Assembly (NCBI GenBank): GCA_013146195.2
Contig: CM028379.1
Location: 112,648,168-112,712,167 of the forward strand
Origin: Codonopsis lanceolata
Taxonomy: Eukaryota > Streptophyta > Magnoliopsida > Asterales > Campanulaceae
Reading direction: 5' to 3'
DNA: 64,000 bases
In this document: piece by piece, positions 32,462 through 43,973 of the stretch
Position numbering within the stretch: position 1 is the stretch's first letter
How the letters are laid out: the number at the start of each line of letters is the position of its first letter
The notes under the pieces: generated by a model
Told to the model about the DNA's origin: nothing
Databases searched by the model: none
Seen by the model: the letters and a program-made list of their open reading frames with translations, nothing else
Position numbers and translations under genes: made by a program

Positions 32462-33804
32462 ATCGCTCGGATCGCCTAACCGATTATGCCCCTGTCGACT
32501 GAAACCGATACCTACGATCGATTTCGCACTACTTTCCATCAAGTATTATCTCTGCCTTTCCAAATTCGGGCCAGGTTTCTGAGGAAAATGGGGTTTTGGA
32601 GGTATCAGAAGGCTAGCTGGAGGCTATCTGGGCTTAGAGTACAGCGTGCCTTTTCATTGGTATATTTTATTATTATTTATTTATTCCCTACAATTGACCG
32701 GATAAGCACCCGCTTTATTTTGACAGTCTCGGGACTTTTCCTGGAACAGTGGATTCTTTCTCCAGAGTATAGGACCAACGTATTCCACCTGCCTTTCGAC
32801 TCCCCAGGACTGGACTGGTCCCAGGCGAAGGGCATATACTCTTTCCAGGATCCACCATCCGAAATGGTCTTGGTCGAGCATCTGAGAATTATGAATCAGC
32901 CCCTGTTTGTTATTTATATTTTTTTTTGTGCGCACTTATTGTATATATTTAATTTTTTTCCTTTTTTTTTTTTTTTGAACTTGCACTTTTTTTTTTTTGA
33001 TGATTTTTTTTTTTGACAGGGGCTGGCTCATAATTCGGAGATGCAAAAACCGGTCAGTCTGTGAAGTGTCCTGAGAACTATATGCATTGTAACGTTGGCT
33101 TATGCAGGGGTAGGCTGGCCATGGTGTAGGGTAACAGTTCGGAATATATCTATATGTGTGCACGTGTGTGCGGTATCTAAAAAGCAGTAAAGTCTTTATT
33201 TATTTACAGATATATGAACAGAAAAATATAAACATATATGGTATGTCTTGCTGTTATGTGTGGATTTTCTCGGCTTTTTATTTTTTTGAGCGCAAGCAAG
33301 CAAGCACACCATTTTAAGAAATAGAAAGAAAAGTGAGGAAGCTATCTATCCCTATTAATTACAATTTTTGGTCATATGTCCCCAAAATAAAATGACAGAA
33401 TGAATGCAGATATATATAAATGTACAGAATAAAATGAAAAGGAAAATGAACTGAAAGAAATAATAATATAGAGCCGGAAGTAAAATAAAGCCCCGGCTCT
33501 CTTGTTGTGCTGCCCGGAATTTATTTGTAACATATATAATATTTTTTTTTTTACTTTTCGAATTTTTTTTATATATTTTTTTTGAGCTTTTTTTTAATAT
33601 TCTTAAACACACCTATAACAGTTATCGGAACGAAACTGCTGCAAGATGGAGGATCATATCCACAAATATAGACACGGATGTATAGGAATAATATATTTAA
33701 ATGCGTAAATTAATATAACAAGCATACTGCAGCCAGAAACAAATAAAAACAAAAAAGTTTTATTTTATAAGTCTAGCCCTCCATTTTATTTAAAATAAAA
33801 CAAC
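32462..33804 (-). other. 5' leader of Tat element A
   Basis: Untranslated leader between PBS and gag, shared in inverted orientation with 55.19-56.57 kb of element C. It contains poly-T/poly-A stretches and no supported ORF. Confidence 0.7.
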
Positions 33805-33822
33805 TCCCCAGTAGAGTCGCCA
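33805..33822 (-). other. Primer-binding site of element A
   Basis: On the minus strand TGGCGACTCTACTGGGGA starts one base after the 5' LTR. Element C has TGGTGACTCTGCTGGGGA at the same place. This PBS type is, to my recollection, found in Tat/Ogre-like elements; I am less sure of the exact tRNA (possibly tRNA-Arg). Confidence 0.8.
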
Positions 33823-33823
33823 C

Positions 33824-35684
33824 TGTGAGGTTCCCGGGAGGTGCTCCCGCGCCCCGCGCGCCCTTGGATAGGGGTGTGCGTACGTGCGGATACGGTGACA
33901 CCACTGCTCTCGTTCCACCCTCCCTTGTTTAGGGGAAGACGAAATCAAAAGTGCGAGAGGAGTGCTGTTTATGTTAGCACGTTGGAATGTGCCTCGGTTG
34001 CCTTTAGTGGATTTTGTATCCAATATGGGAACTTATGGTTTCCCGCATCAAGTTATCCCTTTTTTAGGGGATACCAGGATATGGGAATGCATTACCCTTT
34101 CATTCTCATTTTCCCTTTTTTAGGGGAAAACGGAAAAGTACAAAAAATGATATTGCGACGTCCCCACTATGGATTTTATTAAAAATATCTTTATGGCCCG
34201 TTTCAGATCACTATGGGAGCTTTGGGTTTCCCGCATCAAGTTATCCCTTTTTTAGGGGATACCAGTATATGAGAATACATCACCCTTCCATTCTCATTCT
34301 CCCTTTTTTAGGGGAGAACGAAAAAGTGCAAAGAAGGAGTGTTGCGAGGCCCCACTGGATCTTAAAGTTTTAGAGTCGCCATCTTTATTTTAAGGCAAAA
34401 TAAAACAAAACCACAGAAAAGAAAAATAAACCAGAGAAAAAGAAAACGGGTTCGGAGGCTAAGTTACGAGTTGGGAAGGTGCTAGGCACCCAACTCGCCC
34501 TTTCGGTCTCAAAAGTGGTTTTTGGCTGAAGTATGCTTATTGTTATATTTATTTAGCAAATAAATAAAGTATTAAAAGACAAGAAATTAAAGCAGATACA
34601 TCCGTGGCTACATTATTTACGTACTTACAGTCATTTCCTTACAATAATGACAGACATACTTAAGAATATTTGGCCATTATAACGGCTCTTTTACATAATA
34701 TTTCCTATTCTAATCCGGGCAGCACAACGGCTTATATTGGCTACATTGTGCCGGATTTAAATAACAACTTTAAAATAATAAATAGAAAGAAAAGTAAATA
34801 AATAAAATAAACAACGCCCTTAAAGGCTTTACCTTTTAGAGCGGTGGTGTGCTCGGCCTCGTCCTTGAGAGAGGAGTCTTTTTGTTGTTTGTTGTGTGGT
34901 TGTTGTTTTGATTTGGGCAGAGTGACTGCTTATTTCAGAGACTTTTGGCTTGTCAACTCGGGCAGACTGACAGCTTATTTTGGTAGGTTTTGGCCTTTTT
35001 GGTTGGGCGGAACCACGGCTTAGTTTTTTGGTTTTTTAGCTCGTTACTCGGGCAGAGTAACGGCTTACTTTGGGATTTTTGGGTCGGGGAAGTGACGTGG
35101 ATACCTAACAACTAGGCTAGGGATCACTTATAACCTATGGATATTTATTTTGGCAGAGTTTGGACGGGGTTTGGAAACTTTAGGGGCTTCCACTCACCTA
35201 TCTCACACCTCTCGTACTAATGTTTTAACAGAGTAACGGAGAGAGTTTCGTTGCGATTTTTATCGCAAACACTGAGCAACTGAAATGAGGAGCCGGGGTC
35301 TCCTATTTATACTTGAGAAGCAGGGACTCGGTGGGAATTTCTGAGTTTCTTCCATCCGCTTCATTGAGTTGTACACTGAGCTTCAGAATTTGCACCTTGC
35401 GTTCACTGAGAGAGAGCTACAGTAAAACACATGGTGCGGCCAAGAGGCTCCTTGGTGCGGCACCAAGAGAAGCATGTGGTGGCACCAAGGTCCTTGGTGC
35501 GGCACCCATGTGACTATTTGAGTTTGTTTTTCACACTTTCACCCCTCACAGTTCACTGTTTCGCGCATCCTGTTTTGCCTTTCGCATTTTTAACTCCTGT
35601 AACTTGACATTTGTTAAGTTTTGACAGTTCTTGATATCTTATGTTAGAGTCACATACCAGGGGTACGAAATTGGGGTGTCTACA
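33824..35684 (-). repeat. 5' LTR of Tat element A (1,861 bp)
   Basis: On the minus strand it runs from TGTAGACACCCC (35684) to CCTCACA (33824) and is followed by the PBS. TATA box at 35303-35311 and U3 motif cluster at 35431-35510. Its outer edge abuts pol sequence of element B with no matching duplication. Confidence 0.88.
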
Positions 35685-36334
35685 CTGACTCTCATACTCC
35701 GCTGGCTATAAGGTTGGAGTTCGAATGTTCAAATAATACGGCGGAATATGAAGCTTGTATCGCTGGCCTAGAAGAAGCTCTCCAAAGGGGAGCTAAAGAT
35801 CTCGAAGTCTACGGAGACTCTGCCCTAATCATAAATCAAGTCGAAGGAAGATGGAAGACCCAGGATCCTCGGCTGCAGCACTATCATGCCAAGTTGACAA
35901 CAGTCGCCGCCCGATTTGGTTATATCTCGTTTCATGGAAGCGGTACTACCAGTAGAAGTGGAAATTCCATCATTAAGAGTAATGATGGAAGCTAATATAG
36001 CAGAAGTTGATTGGGTCAAAGGGTGGTACGAAGAATTGGCCCTAATTGATGAACGACGCATGTTAGCCTTGGAGCATACCCGGGCATATCAAAGGCGCAT
36101 CGCCCGAGCTTTCAATAAAAAGTCAAAGGCCGTGATATCCAAGTTGGAGACCTCGTGCTTCGAGAAAAACCCCCTAGTTACGTCGATACTAGGGGAAAAT
36201 TGAAGTCTCCCTGGATGGGACCATGCATCGTTAAGGAGATCCGATCAAGAGGTGACGTGCTTCTCACGAACCAGGATGGGGAAGATCTTGTCCAGCCCTT
36301 CAACCTCGACAAACTCAAAAGGTACTATGCCTGA
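35685..36334 (+). pseudogene. pol remnant of element B: RNase H fused to integrase C-terminus by deletion
   Basis: 35685-35935 encodes the second RNase H from SHTPLAIRLEFECSNNTAEY to RFGYISFH. It then jumps to MEAVLPVEVEIPSLRV, the region before the integrase C-terminus, and ends at the same KRYYA-stop (36332-36334) as A. About 1 kb present in A (rest of RNase H, zinc finger and integrase core) is missing. Both parental sequences share CATG at the junction, suggesting microhomology-mediated deletion. The frame also changes at the junction. Confidence 0.82.
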
Positions 36335-36363
36335 GCCATTCTGTCCAGCGAATGCTTCCCTCT

Positions 36364-36503
36364 CCAGCCCGCTCGGCTGAAAACCCGAAAGGGCGCCCTA
36401 GGCAAAAGTTAGGGCATATATTAAAAAAAATCATAATCAAAAGGAGAAATAAGGGCTCGCTATGTTGAAAACCCGAAAGGGCAGCCTAGGCAAAAATTAG
36501 AGC

Positions 36504-36557
<54 letters not shown>

Positions 36558-37239
36558 AATAAGGAGATAAGAAGGAGAGGGAAGGCATTATCTAAAGTCC
36601 TCAGCATACCTCCTCATGTCTCCAGTACATCAGAGGCTCGACTGACAGAAAAGAAAAACCACGACAAGAAGCTCATATTAAAACACTAAAATATAATTTT
36701 ACAGGTCCTAAGGTGCAACTTAGGAATATTTACTAAGACATCTATGTTATACATTGATTGCATTGTACATATCTATATATACTGCTTGTACCCCTTTGTT
36801 GTCCCAAACAATTCCTTTTCTTGCCCTTTAGCCCCAGCGGTTCATCGCTGCGCCCACCGAGCCGGCCCATATACTCCTTCGTGAGGCGCAGAAGAAGCCC
36901 TAGACTCATCAAGATGAGAACCACCGATGTGTCTCCTCTTCATCGCCAAGATCTCTGCTCTCCTGGCACGTATTGCTCTGACTCAGCCTGGCATTTCGAA
37001 ACCAAGACCCCATACGGTGGGGGAGGAGGAACAGCTATCTCTTGTTCCCATGGATTGTCCCTGCTCGCTTGCTAAGCTCACCGGAGGCTCGTGACCACCG
37101 CTCGTAGCGCACCCAACCAGTCTGGGAAGGAGGAGCAGCTGCCTCTTGTTCCCATGGGTTATGCTACCGCCCGGCATCGCTCAATCTGCAGGATGTATTG
37201 CTGGGATCCGCAATATCCGGTCCAGGGGCCGTCCGAGTA
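36364..37239. repeat. pol-cargo junction of B: duplicated unit, (TA)n run and decayed DUF7745 tail
   Basis: Two GAAAACCCGAAAGGGC-(G/A)-CCTAGGCAAAA units (36364-36411, 36444-36500), then a TA run (36511-36553). The stretch 36742-37239 on the minus strand carries pieces of the Pro/Ser-rich DUF7745 C-terminal tail (NPWEQEIAVPPPPP) in shifted frames. Confidence 0.6.
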
Positions 37240-38541
37240 TTAAGGCCATGCACTCGACTCGCCTCCGCCTGTGGCCCGAGGAACAACTAACCCTGAGCTA
37301 TCAATGTCCTCGCCTACTTCCATCAGGCGAGCATCCACTCCATTAGTTATATGGCGACCCATCAAATGTCTCAATCCATGCCGGATGGTGCGAGACGGCC
37401 CCTCAGCAGCTACCATGATCCATGCCAAATACCCAAGGGACAGAAGCATATAGTCAGAATATGGGTATGCTACCTCTAGTCTTTCAGAATCTCTGAGCCA
37501 CATGCCCTGAATAGTGGGACCCAGACGATCATTAGTAAGCTCCCTTCCTATGTATATAGGACGAGTGGTGTCCGGGATCACTTGCTCTCTTCCGAATTGC
37601 CGCAAGATCCGGTCCGGTTGGTAAAAAGAAGTCTGATGAAGGCCCAACATGACTACTTGACTATACTCATCGGAGTAACGAAGAAAAAGTCGGATCTCCC
37701 AGTGGCGAATGACCCAGATTATGTCCATCGAGCCCCGGCGATAGAAGTGATTGGCCCAATCAATCTCAGAATAATTAGTCTGGGGAAAATGCCTGCGTAT
37801 ACCATAAAATGATGGGTCATAAGGAGCTCCATGTGGCACGGGAGCCTGAACCCAGAGGAAATGCTCTTCTAGCCACATATGAACCAGAATGGGGCTACCG
37901 GTAGGGAACAGTTCATCTCCAGTAGCAAAAGCAGTCAGGCCCGCGAAGGTTTCCGCCAAAATCACCGGAACAATATTCATCCGGCGATCCCGAGCCTGTA
38001 ATGCCAGGTCAACGACCCGTGCATCGACAAATCCGGGTAGACCTACTATCAAATATCTCCCTACCAAACAGAGAAAGAGCACTGTTAGTCTACGCCGCTG
38101 ATAATCCACATCATCTTCCCTGTATTCTGTGAAGGCTCCAGGAAGAACCATCAAATTAAAAGTTTCTCCATCGAAGAATCCTGGAGTAGCACTGTGGGTA
38201 GAATTAAAGAGCTCCCGGATAGCCATATATGGACGCCTTCTGTAGGCGGGTACCGCTATCTGACGAGTAGGTGCCACTCCCAACATCGCGCAGAACTCCT
38301 CAAAAGTAGGACACATTTCATTCATGCTGAAATTAAATAAGTGATCCTGAGGAGACCAAAACCTGGCGGCTCCCCTCAACATATCCCAATTAATTATGAC
38401 ATTCCGCCAGGACAGAAGGCACCTGAACCCGAAAAGATGTTCAAACCAATCCCTCTCGTCAGATCGCAGAGAAAGAATCCAAAAATCCAGGGCGTTCTCG
38501 TAAATCTCAATTTCCAGAACCGTAGGAATACGGGCAGCCAT
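37240..38541 (-). CDS. Intact 433-aa DUF7745-type ORF, antisense cargo of element B
   Basis: A single open frame from ATG (38541) to stop (37240), 433 codons. Landmarks are FEHLFGFRCLLSW (about residue 33), HLFNFSMNEMCPTFEEFCAM (67-86), FLCLVGRYLIVGLPGFVDA (150-168), a VPVILAETFAGL segment, LVHMWLEEHFLWVQ (217-230), YSQVVMLGLHQTSFY and ILRQFGREQVIPDT (about 300-325), then WLRDSERLEVAYPYSDYMLL. This matches DUF7745 and also recalls PMD (a TPT-EE-LLG block, an LFP-like segment, a GREQ-IP block). Predicted soluble and helix-rich, with no signal peptide or membrane segment. Compared with A, the frame probably shifts near the end, replacing a Pro-rich tail. A TATA box and U3-like motif cluster lie upstream. 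Molecular function unknown. Confidence 0.75.
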   Translation of the reverse strand: MAARIPTVLEIEIYENALDFWILSLRSDERDWFEHLFGFRCLLSWRNVIINWDMLRGAARFWSPQDHLFNFSMNEMCPTFEEFCAMLGVAPTRQIAVPAYRRRPYMAIRELFNSTHSATPGFFDGETFNLMVLPGAFTEYREDDVDYQRRRLTVLFLCLVGRYLIVGLPGFVDARVVDLALQARDRRMNIVPVILAETFAGLTAFATGDELFPTGSPILVHMWLEEHFLWVQAPVPHGAPYDPSFYGIRRHFPQTNYSEIDWANHFYRRGSMDIIWVIRHWEIRLFLRYSDEYSQVVMLGLHQTSFYQPDRILRQFGREQVIPDTTRPIYIGRELTNDRLGPTIQGMWLRDSERLEVAYPYSDYMLLSLGYLAWIMVAAEGPSRTIRHGLRHLMGRHITNGVDARLMEVGEDIDSSGLVVPRATGGGESSAWP

Positions 38542-39180
38542 TTATAAAAAGAGATGCGAGATATTTTATGAGGCTAATAAGAGCAACGGCAGGACAGAAG
38601 CTGGTGAGTTTCTAAAAGAAAGGGACGAAGAAAATTAGTGAAGAACCGAGTCGGTTTCCGTCAGAATTTATATCGAGAATTGAGAAAATGGATAGTACAA
38701 TGCACAGTGCGCGAATAGTGAAGAAAACAATGGATGTACAGTGAAGCTATGGCGCCACCAAAAAGGCTCCTTGGTGCCGCGCCATAGGCCCCTATTGGCC
38801 GCACCAGAAATCTCCACTGTGCTGTGAAATTTCTGCTCGGTATCCCGGTTTGATGATCCGACATTCTGCTGTTCCTGCGTCTGATCGTGAAAAGAAAAGA
38901 AAGTCTATGAAAGGTGGCTACGAGCACGGGCTCAATAGCCACAGGGTACCGAAATGATAAGAGATGCGGCCATTTTCCCGTTCCGATATCACCTGAAAAG
39001 CCTGCTCTGATTCAAAGGTGTATTCTCATAAACTTCCTTTCTAAAAGTACAGCGTGCCATTACCCTTTAGATGTCTGGTATAGCTTTATTTTCTGTATGA
39101 ACTTATTTTTGCGTGTGAAATATATTGCATCATATACATTATATTGCATTAGACCATAATGTTTGTACATGTTTCTTTTA

Positions 39181-39219
<39 letters not shown>

Positions 39220-39262
39220 AAAAAAAGAGAGAGAAAGGACTAATATTCGCAGGAATCTGAAG
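38542..39262 (-). promoter_or_regulatory. Upstream region of the DUF7745 gene in B
   Basis: On the minus strand a TATA box (TATAAAT, 38672-38666) lies about 125 bases before the ATG. A cluster with TTGGTGCCGCGCC and TATGGCGCCACC words lies at 38748-38808, as in A and in the Tat LTRs. The remainder toward 39262 is AT-rich spacer following the PMD gene's stop. Confidence 0.55.
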
Positions 39263-40363
39263 CTAATGTGCTCGGGACGACTGGCTTCTGTTAAGACCAC
39301 CACCCATGACTCTGGGACCCATTGTGCCACCGATTCTGAATCCCCGACCTCTGCCCCGGCCACGGCTCGACCCGATATCATCATCATCATCATCATCGTC
39401 GTCATCTCGACGTCTGGGCCGCCGCGCTGTGCTGCTCCCCCTACAAGAAAATTCATCAGCAAGTTTCTGATAAAGCTTGCTGATACTGAAAAAGCCCCGC
39501 AGCAGTTTCTTATAAGTGGACACGTTCACCTGCAAAAAAAAAAAAAGAGTATATAAAAAAAGGAGAAGAAGAAAGAAATATGTTAGTCTAAAAAAAGAAA
39601 AAAGAAAAAATAGGTGTATATAGAGTAAAAGAATAATGTATATATAGAAGAGAGACAATAAAGGTGGATGTGTCTACCGAACGGGCCTGCTCCGGGACAC
39701 GACGCTCCTCCGGGATCTCGACATCAGGAAGAACCTGCTCTACCAAGCCACCACCCCACTCATACTGGAAAGTAGAGAAAATATCATCGGGCTCTATAAA
39801 CATCAGGTTCTCGTCGAGAGATGCAGTAGACGGCCCTGGCCTGGCAGAAGCATCAGAATGCCGCCTGGGCACAATAGGAGCAGGAAGAGGGGGATGCAAC
39901 ACTAATCTTAGGAAATCCTCATATGCCATCACTGGATAGTTTGTCGCTGGCATGAGATATTTCCCCAGATACTGATACCTGTTGGGCAGTCGATCGGGCT
40001 CTATCACCCAGAAAAGAGGCCGAGGAGGCACTACTGGAGCCACTAGAGTAGACCTATGCTGACGGTTCACCCGTTTGCCCATATATAAAGAGTCCACCAT
40101 GATGGAAACCATCAGTATCTGGCAGTGGCTGAGCATCAAAGTAACAGAATAATGACCCTCCAGACCCTCCCAAGGAAGGAAGTGCACCGTACCAGGGCTC
40201 GAGCTAATAATCCACTCCAGCACTCTTTCCCTCTCACTACAACCATTGTCCTCGGCCGGATCCACCCTGTTATTATCAACGTACTGGGAAAGGTACGGAG
40301 GCTGGTAAACTCGCCGAACGAGACGACCCGGCGAAAATGTGAAAAATAAGAAGGCCCAGACCT

Positions 40364-40419
<56 letters not shown>

Positions 40420-42536
40420 CATATGTTATCAAAAAATAAAAATAAAAAAATAAAGAAATATGTGCTGAAAAAAAATATATAATACATAAAAAAAAGAGGG
40501 AGAAAAGCAGGAAAAGACATGTACCTCCCACGCCAGGGCAAACCCATTCAGAGTCGGCGAATCATTCCGGCTGGCCCTATCCATAGAAGCATACAATTCG
40601 GCCAAGCCAGCCTGTCCCCAGCATATAAAGGGATCCAATCAAAATCCGCCAGACAAGCCAGGACAGAAACTCTCAGGGAGACAGAGGAGTTGACAAAGAG
40701 CGATGTGCGAAGAAGGAAAAATAGAAACGCTCTTGCCACTCGAGTCACGGCAGCAACATCATCAGCCGGCACCCGCCCGGCATTGCTGAGAAGCCAATTC
40801 CGAACGCTGCCGATAAAAATCTCATCCGTCGATTTGAAGTGCGGCTCAAAACCCAGGAGGTCCACCACCTCCTCCCTACGACGACGGAGAGTGAAATCAG
40901 GGGCCAGGGTCTCCCCTATGCTGGTAGGAATGCCCGTGATCGCGGCAAAGTCGCACGGGGTCATGGTCACCTCCCCCCAGCTGAAATGAAAAGTATGGGT
41001 GGTGTCCCACTAGAAGTCCCTGAGCACATCAAAAATGGGCAGATAGCTGGTGAAGTGGGTGAAAGAATGCATGAAGACACTAAAGCCGGACCCCTCCACC
41101 AATAGATGTGCCGCCTCGGGCAACATAGCATAGATCTCAGCTACGTTGGTGCATGCTACCCGCACCCTTCTGAATTCCCTACGAAGCTAAAAAAAAAAAA
41201 AAAGAAGAGGAGAAAAGGTAAGTCCCCTATCCTTATTTTCTTTTTTGTACAGTCTTTTAAATAAATAAGTATAAATAAATAATGAACATGGTGCATGTAT
41301 TATAAATTTTGAAATTGTAGCATGTTTAAAAAAAACAACAAAAACCTTGTTCATGTAAAAAATAATAATAATATAAATAATATAAATAATTATTTAAGTT
41401 AACACATACCATTTTCATACATGTACATAAATTCACATGTGAATAAACATTTATTTTCATTAAACGTCATTCTTTTACGCAAAAAAGAAAAAAAAGAAAA
41501 AAAGAGAGTATATATGTTGTACATACATACTGTATTCTTTTACATTCTTACAACAAAATAAAAATAAAAAAAACGACAAAAATAAAAAAAAAATCGAAAA
41601 AATATATATATTTGGAAAAAAAAATAATAAAACAAACAAATTTTTATGTGTAATTTATTTTGCATTTAAATAACTATTTTTGCATCCTAAGCATCATAAA
41701 AATGCATATTAGATTGCATTTACCATATGCATAATAAAACATGAAAATATTCATGCATTATCTTATAATTGTTCTGCCATTGCATCTGCATTAGATAGAA
41801 TAATTTATGCATCCATTATGTGCATTTCATTGTCCAATAAGCTGCCATAGGGGTACGCTAAAAAGAAGATAAAGTACCACCACTCATCAAAATAAATATT
41901 CTTGTGGCATTTACTATGTCCCTGCAGCAGTTGCATGCTTGAAAAATGAATCTAAGAGCATGAAATATATCTGTTTTGTCCCATTTTTATCCAAAAATAT
42001 GCCCGAAAATGCGTCTCTGAAAAATTTAAATTGTATTCCGAAAAGTCCGCCTCGTGATTCTATTGCATGCAAAAATATGTTTTAGTGTAAAACATGCATC
42101 ATATAGCCTCATTTGCATTTAGAATATAAATCACGCATAGTAGGGTCAACTAGTGACCACTAGTTCAAATCATGCATCGCAAAAATAAATCATATAAATT
42201 TCATGCATCATCACTTAATCACATCATTTAGGCATAAATAGGACATGCATATGCATTACTAATAAAGTCAGGAGTGCTCCAAAAGTTCCAAACAGTGCAG
42301 AAATTTAGCAGATCTGAAATATAGCCAGGAAAATCTCGAAAAAGGAAGAATCTTACAGTGGTGGGAGGAAGATTGGACACGTGAGTGTTCCGATCTCGCA
42401 AGATATTGCCCCAATCATTGTCAGAGTACCAGTAGTTGAGCTTATTCTGAATCACGCGAGGAGGCTCTCTCCTCCTCTCGTTAGATTCTGGGTGCATGGG
42501 TGTCTTCCCCTTCCTGGATCGAGAAGAAGATGTCAT
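39263..42536 (-). pseudogene. PMD gene copy in element B (four exons, two visible lesions)
   Basis: Minus-strand exon 1 (42536-42357) encodes MTSSSRSRKGKTPMH... with a GTAAGA donor. Exon 2 (41186-40525) follows a poly-T TAG acceptor and has a GTACAT donor. Exon 3 starts at 40361 after TTGTAG and ends near 39.66 kb. Exon 4 (39529-39263) follows TTTGCAG. Exon 4 encodes a tail with ten consecutive Asp residues followed by RGRGRGRG and a Gly-rich segment. The lesions are a TGG-to-TAG change in DF-W-WDTTHTF (about 41.01 kb) and a frameshift near 40.62 kb. The PMD core (EVTMTPCDFAAITGIP, VHFLPWEGLEGHY) matches copy A. Where A is deleted (exon 4) B is complete, and where B has a stop (exon 2) A does not, so the ancestral gene was intact. 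Confidence 0.72.
40369..40415. repeat. (TA)n in PMD intron 2 of element B
   Basis: About 47 bases of TA. Another run at 39185-39212 lies downstream of exon 4. Confidence 0.9.
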
Positions 42537-43973
42537 CTGCTAAGCAAAACACTGAAATTGGCGGAAGAAAATCTAGAAAATGAGCGAAAATAAATAAAAT
42601 AAAATAAAGAAACGGAAGGCAATAGCAATGGCGGAAGGAAAAGAAGAAAGACAGAAGGAGGAAGGAGCAGTAGCTCCTTTCCTTCAATCTTCCGTCCATG
42701 ATAAAGGGAGGAAAAGGGAATTTTTCCCTTTCCCCCCTCCAAAGTTTGAAGCTGCGACACTTTAGTCCTCAGGTTTCAAAGTTTCCAAAATGGTCCCTGA
42801 GCCTCACGAAGAGTTAACAAAGTTAATCTTGTTAACCAAAAATTGACGACCATCCATCAAAGGACAAAGAAAAATAATATCCCCAGCGGGTTAGCCACAA
42901 AATCAACACAGAAAAAAAAATTCAGTGGCGAAAAAAAAAAGAGAAAAGAAAAAAAAAGAGATAATAATAAATTCCTCAGCAAGAGTGGCAAAAATGCAAA
43001 GATCATCCCAATCCGCGGCAGCCACCCGGGCGCAAAAAGGTAAGTCGGGTACATCATTCTTACCCTGACTTTAGAATAATTTCCTTTTAAGGAAAGTTTG
43101 TTTTTTTAAAAAAAAGAGAAAGAAAAGTTTTGTTTTGTTTTTCAAATAAAAGAAAAGTCTTTTTTCAAAATGAGTTTATATTTAAAAAACACACAAAAAA
43201 AGAGGAATATTAAAAACACAAAAAAAATAGGAATATTTGAAAAAAGAAAAAAAAAACAGAGCGAGCGAGAAAAAAGAGAAAGGAAAAAGAATGTTTTCTT
43301 TACCAATTTTCGGAAATACTTGAAGAAAGTTTTCTTTGTCGTGCTCGACGACGAATTTTTATCGGTCAAGTGCAGTTTTTTGGAAATTTGAAAATTTTCT
43401 GATTATGTTTGGAAACAAGGTATTGACTAGCCAGACACAATTTTGAAAATTCGTCTTAACATGTTTCAATGACAAGGTCTTGACCGGTTGAAATGTGGTT
43501 CCCGAAAAACATTCAAATCTTCATACCGTATTTGATAGCCATTCTCGATTGTTGAATACGGCTTTTTCGAAAAACACAAAAATCTTTTTCCTGCTGTGTT
43601 CTCGATCGGGTTTTGATCCGAAGGACATGACATCCTCATTTGGTTGTAGTTTAGGTTTTTGGTCTGAACTACGTTTGGTCTGATTTCCTTTAATAAGGAA
43701 TACGTAGGCTGCCTACACTAGTAGGTCCGACCATCATAGCACTTTAAATTCATATATGCTTAAAAACTACGATAACCTTTTATAACCGACTAAAAATGTC
43801 TAGGTTATGGAGTTTGGATAGCAAGATAAACTATGCATTATAACTGCTACCAATTGCATTCCTCTCCCGTTTTAAAAAAAAATGAACGAAATCGGAAAGT
43901 CTATTGTTTATCAACGATGTTCGTCTACTCAGTAAGCCTTGGGTTACCCGTAGACTCCATCGTTAAGGGGCTC
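42537..43973 (+). other. 3' internal sequence and PPT of Tat element B
   Basis: Inverted counterpart of 12.07-12.84 plus 19.3-19.9 kb. Contains AGGAATATT-poly(A) tandem units around 43,195-43,240 and ends in the PPT GTTAAGGGGCTC (43962-43973). The segment from 43.2 kb to the PPT recurs at 52.58-53.36 kb. Confidence 0.75.

Larger units (their letters stand above)
10031..35684 (-). mobile_element. Tat element A (Ty3/gypsy, Ogre/Tat-like), nested insertions included
   Basis: On the minus strand: 5' LTR (35684-33824), PBS (33822-33805), leader, gag remnant (32461-31526), pol remnant (31394-25931, interrupted by a solo LTR), antisense cargo genes (25490-19918), 3' leader, PPT (12079-12068) and 3' LTR (12067-10031). 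After removing the copia insertion (12841-19304 plus one 5-base repeat) and the solo LTR, it is about 17.4 kb, in the size range of Tat/Ogre elements. A second, archaeal-type RNase H domain in pol and a TGGCGACTCT...GGGGA PBS also point to Tat. The flanks do not match (CTTAA at 10026-10030, CTGAC at 35685-35689), so the element is not bounded by a simple target duplication. Confidence 0.8.

Noticed and set aside
10026..35689. Simple insertion of element A into element B
   Set aside because: The 5-base flanks differ (CTTAA and CTGAC), and the sequence left of A is an unrelated LTR, not Tat pol.
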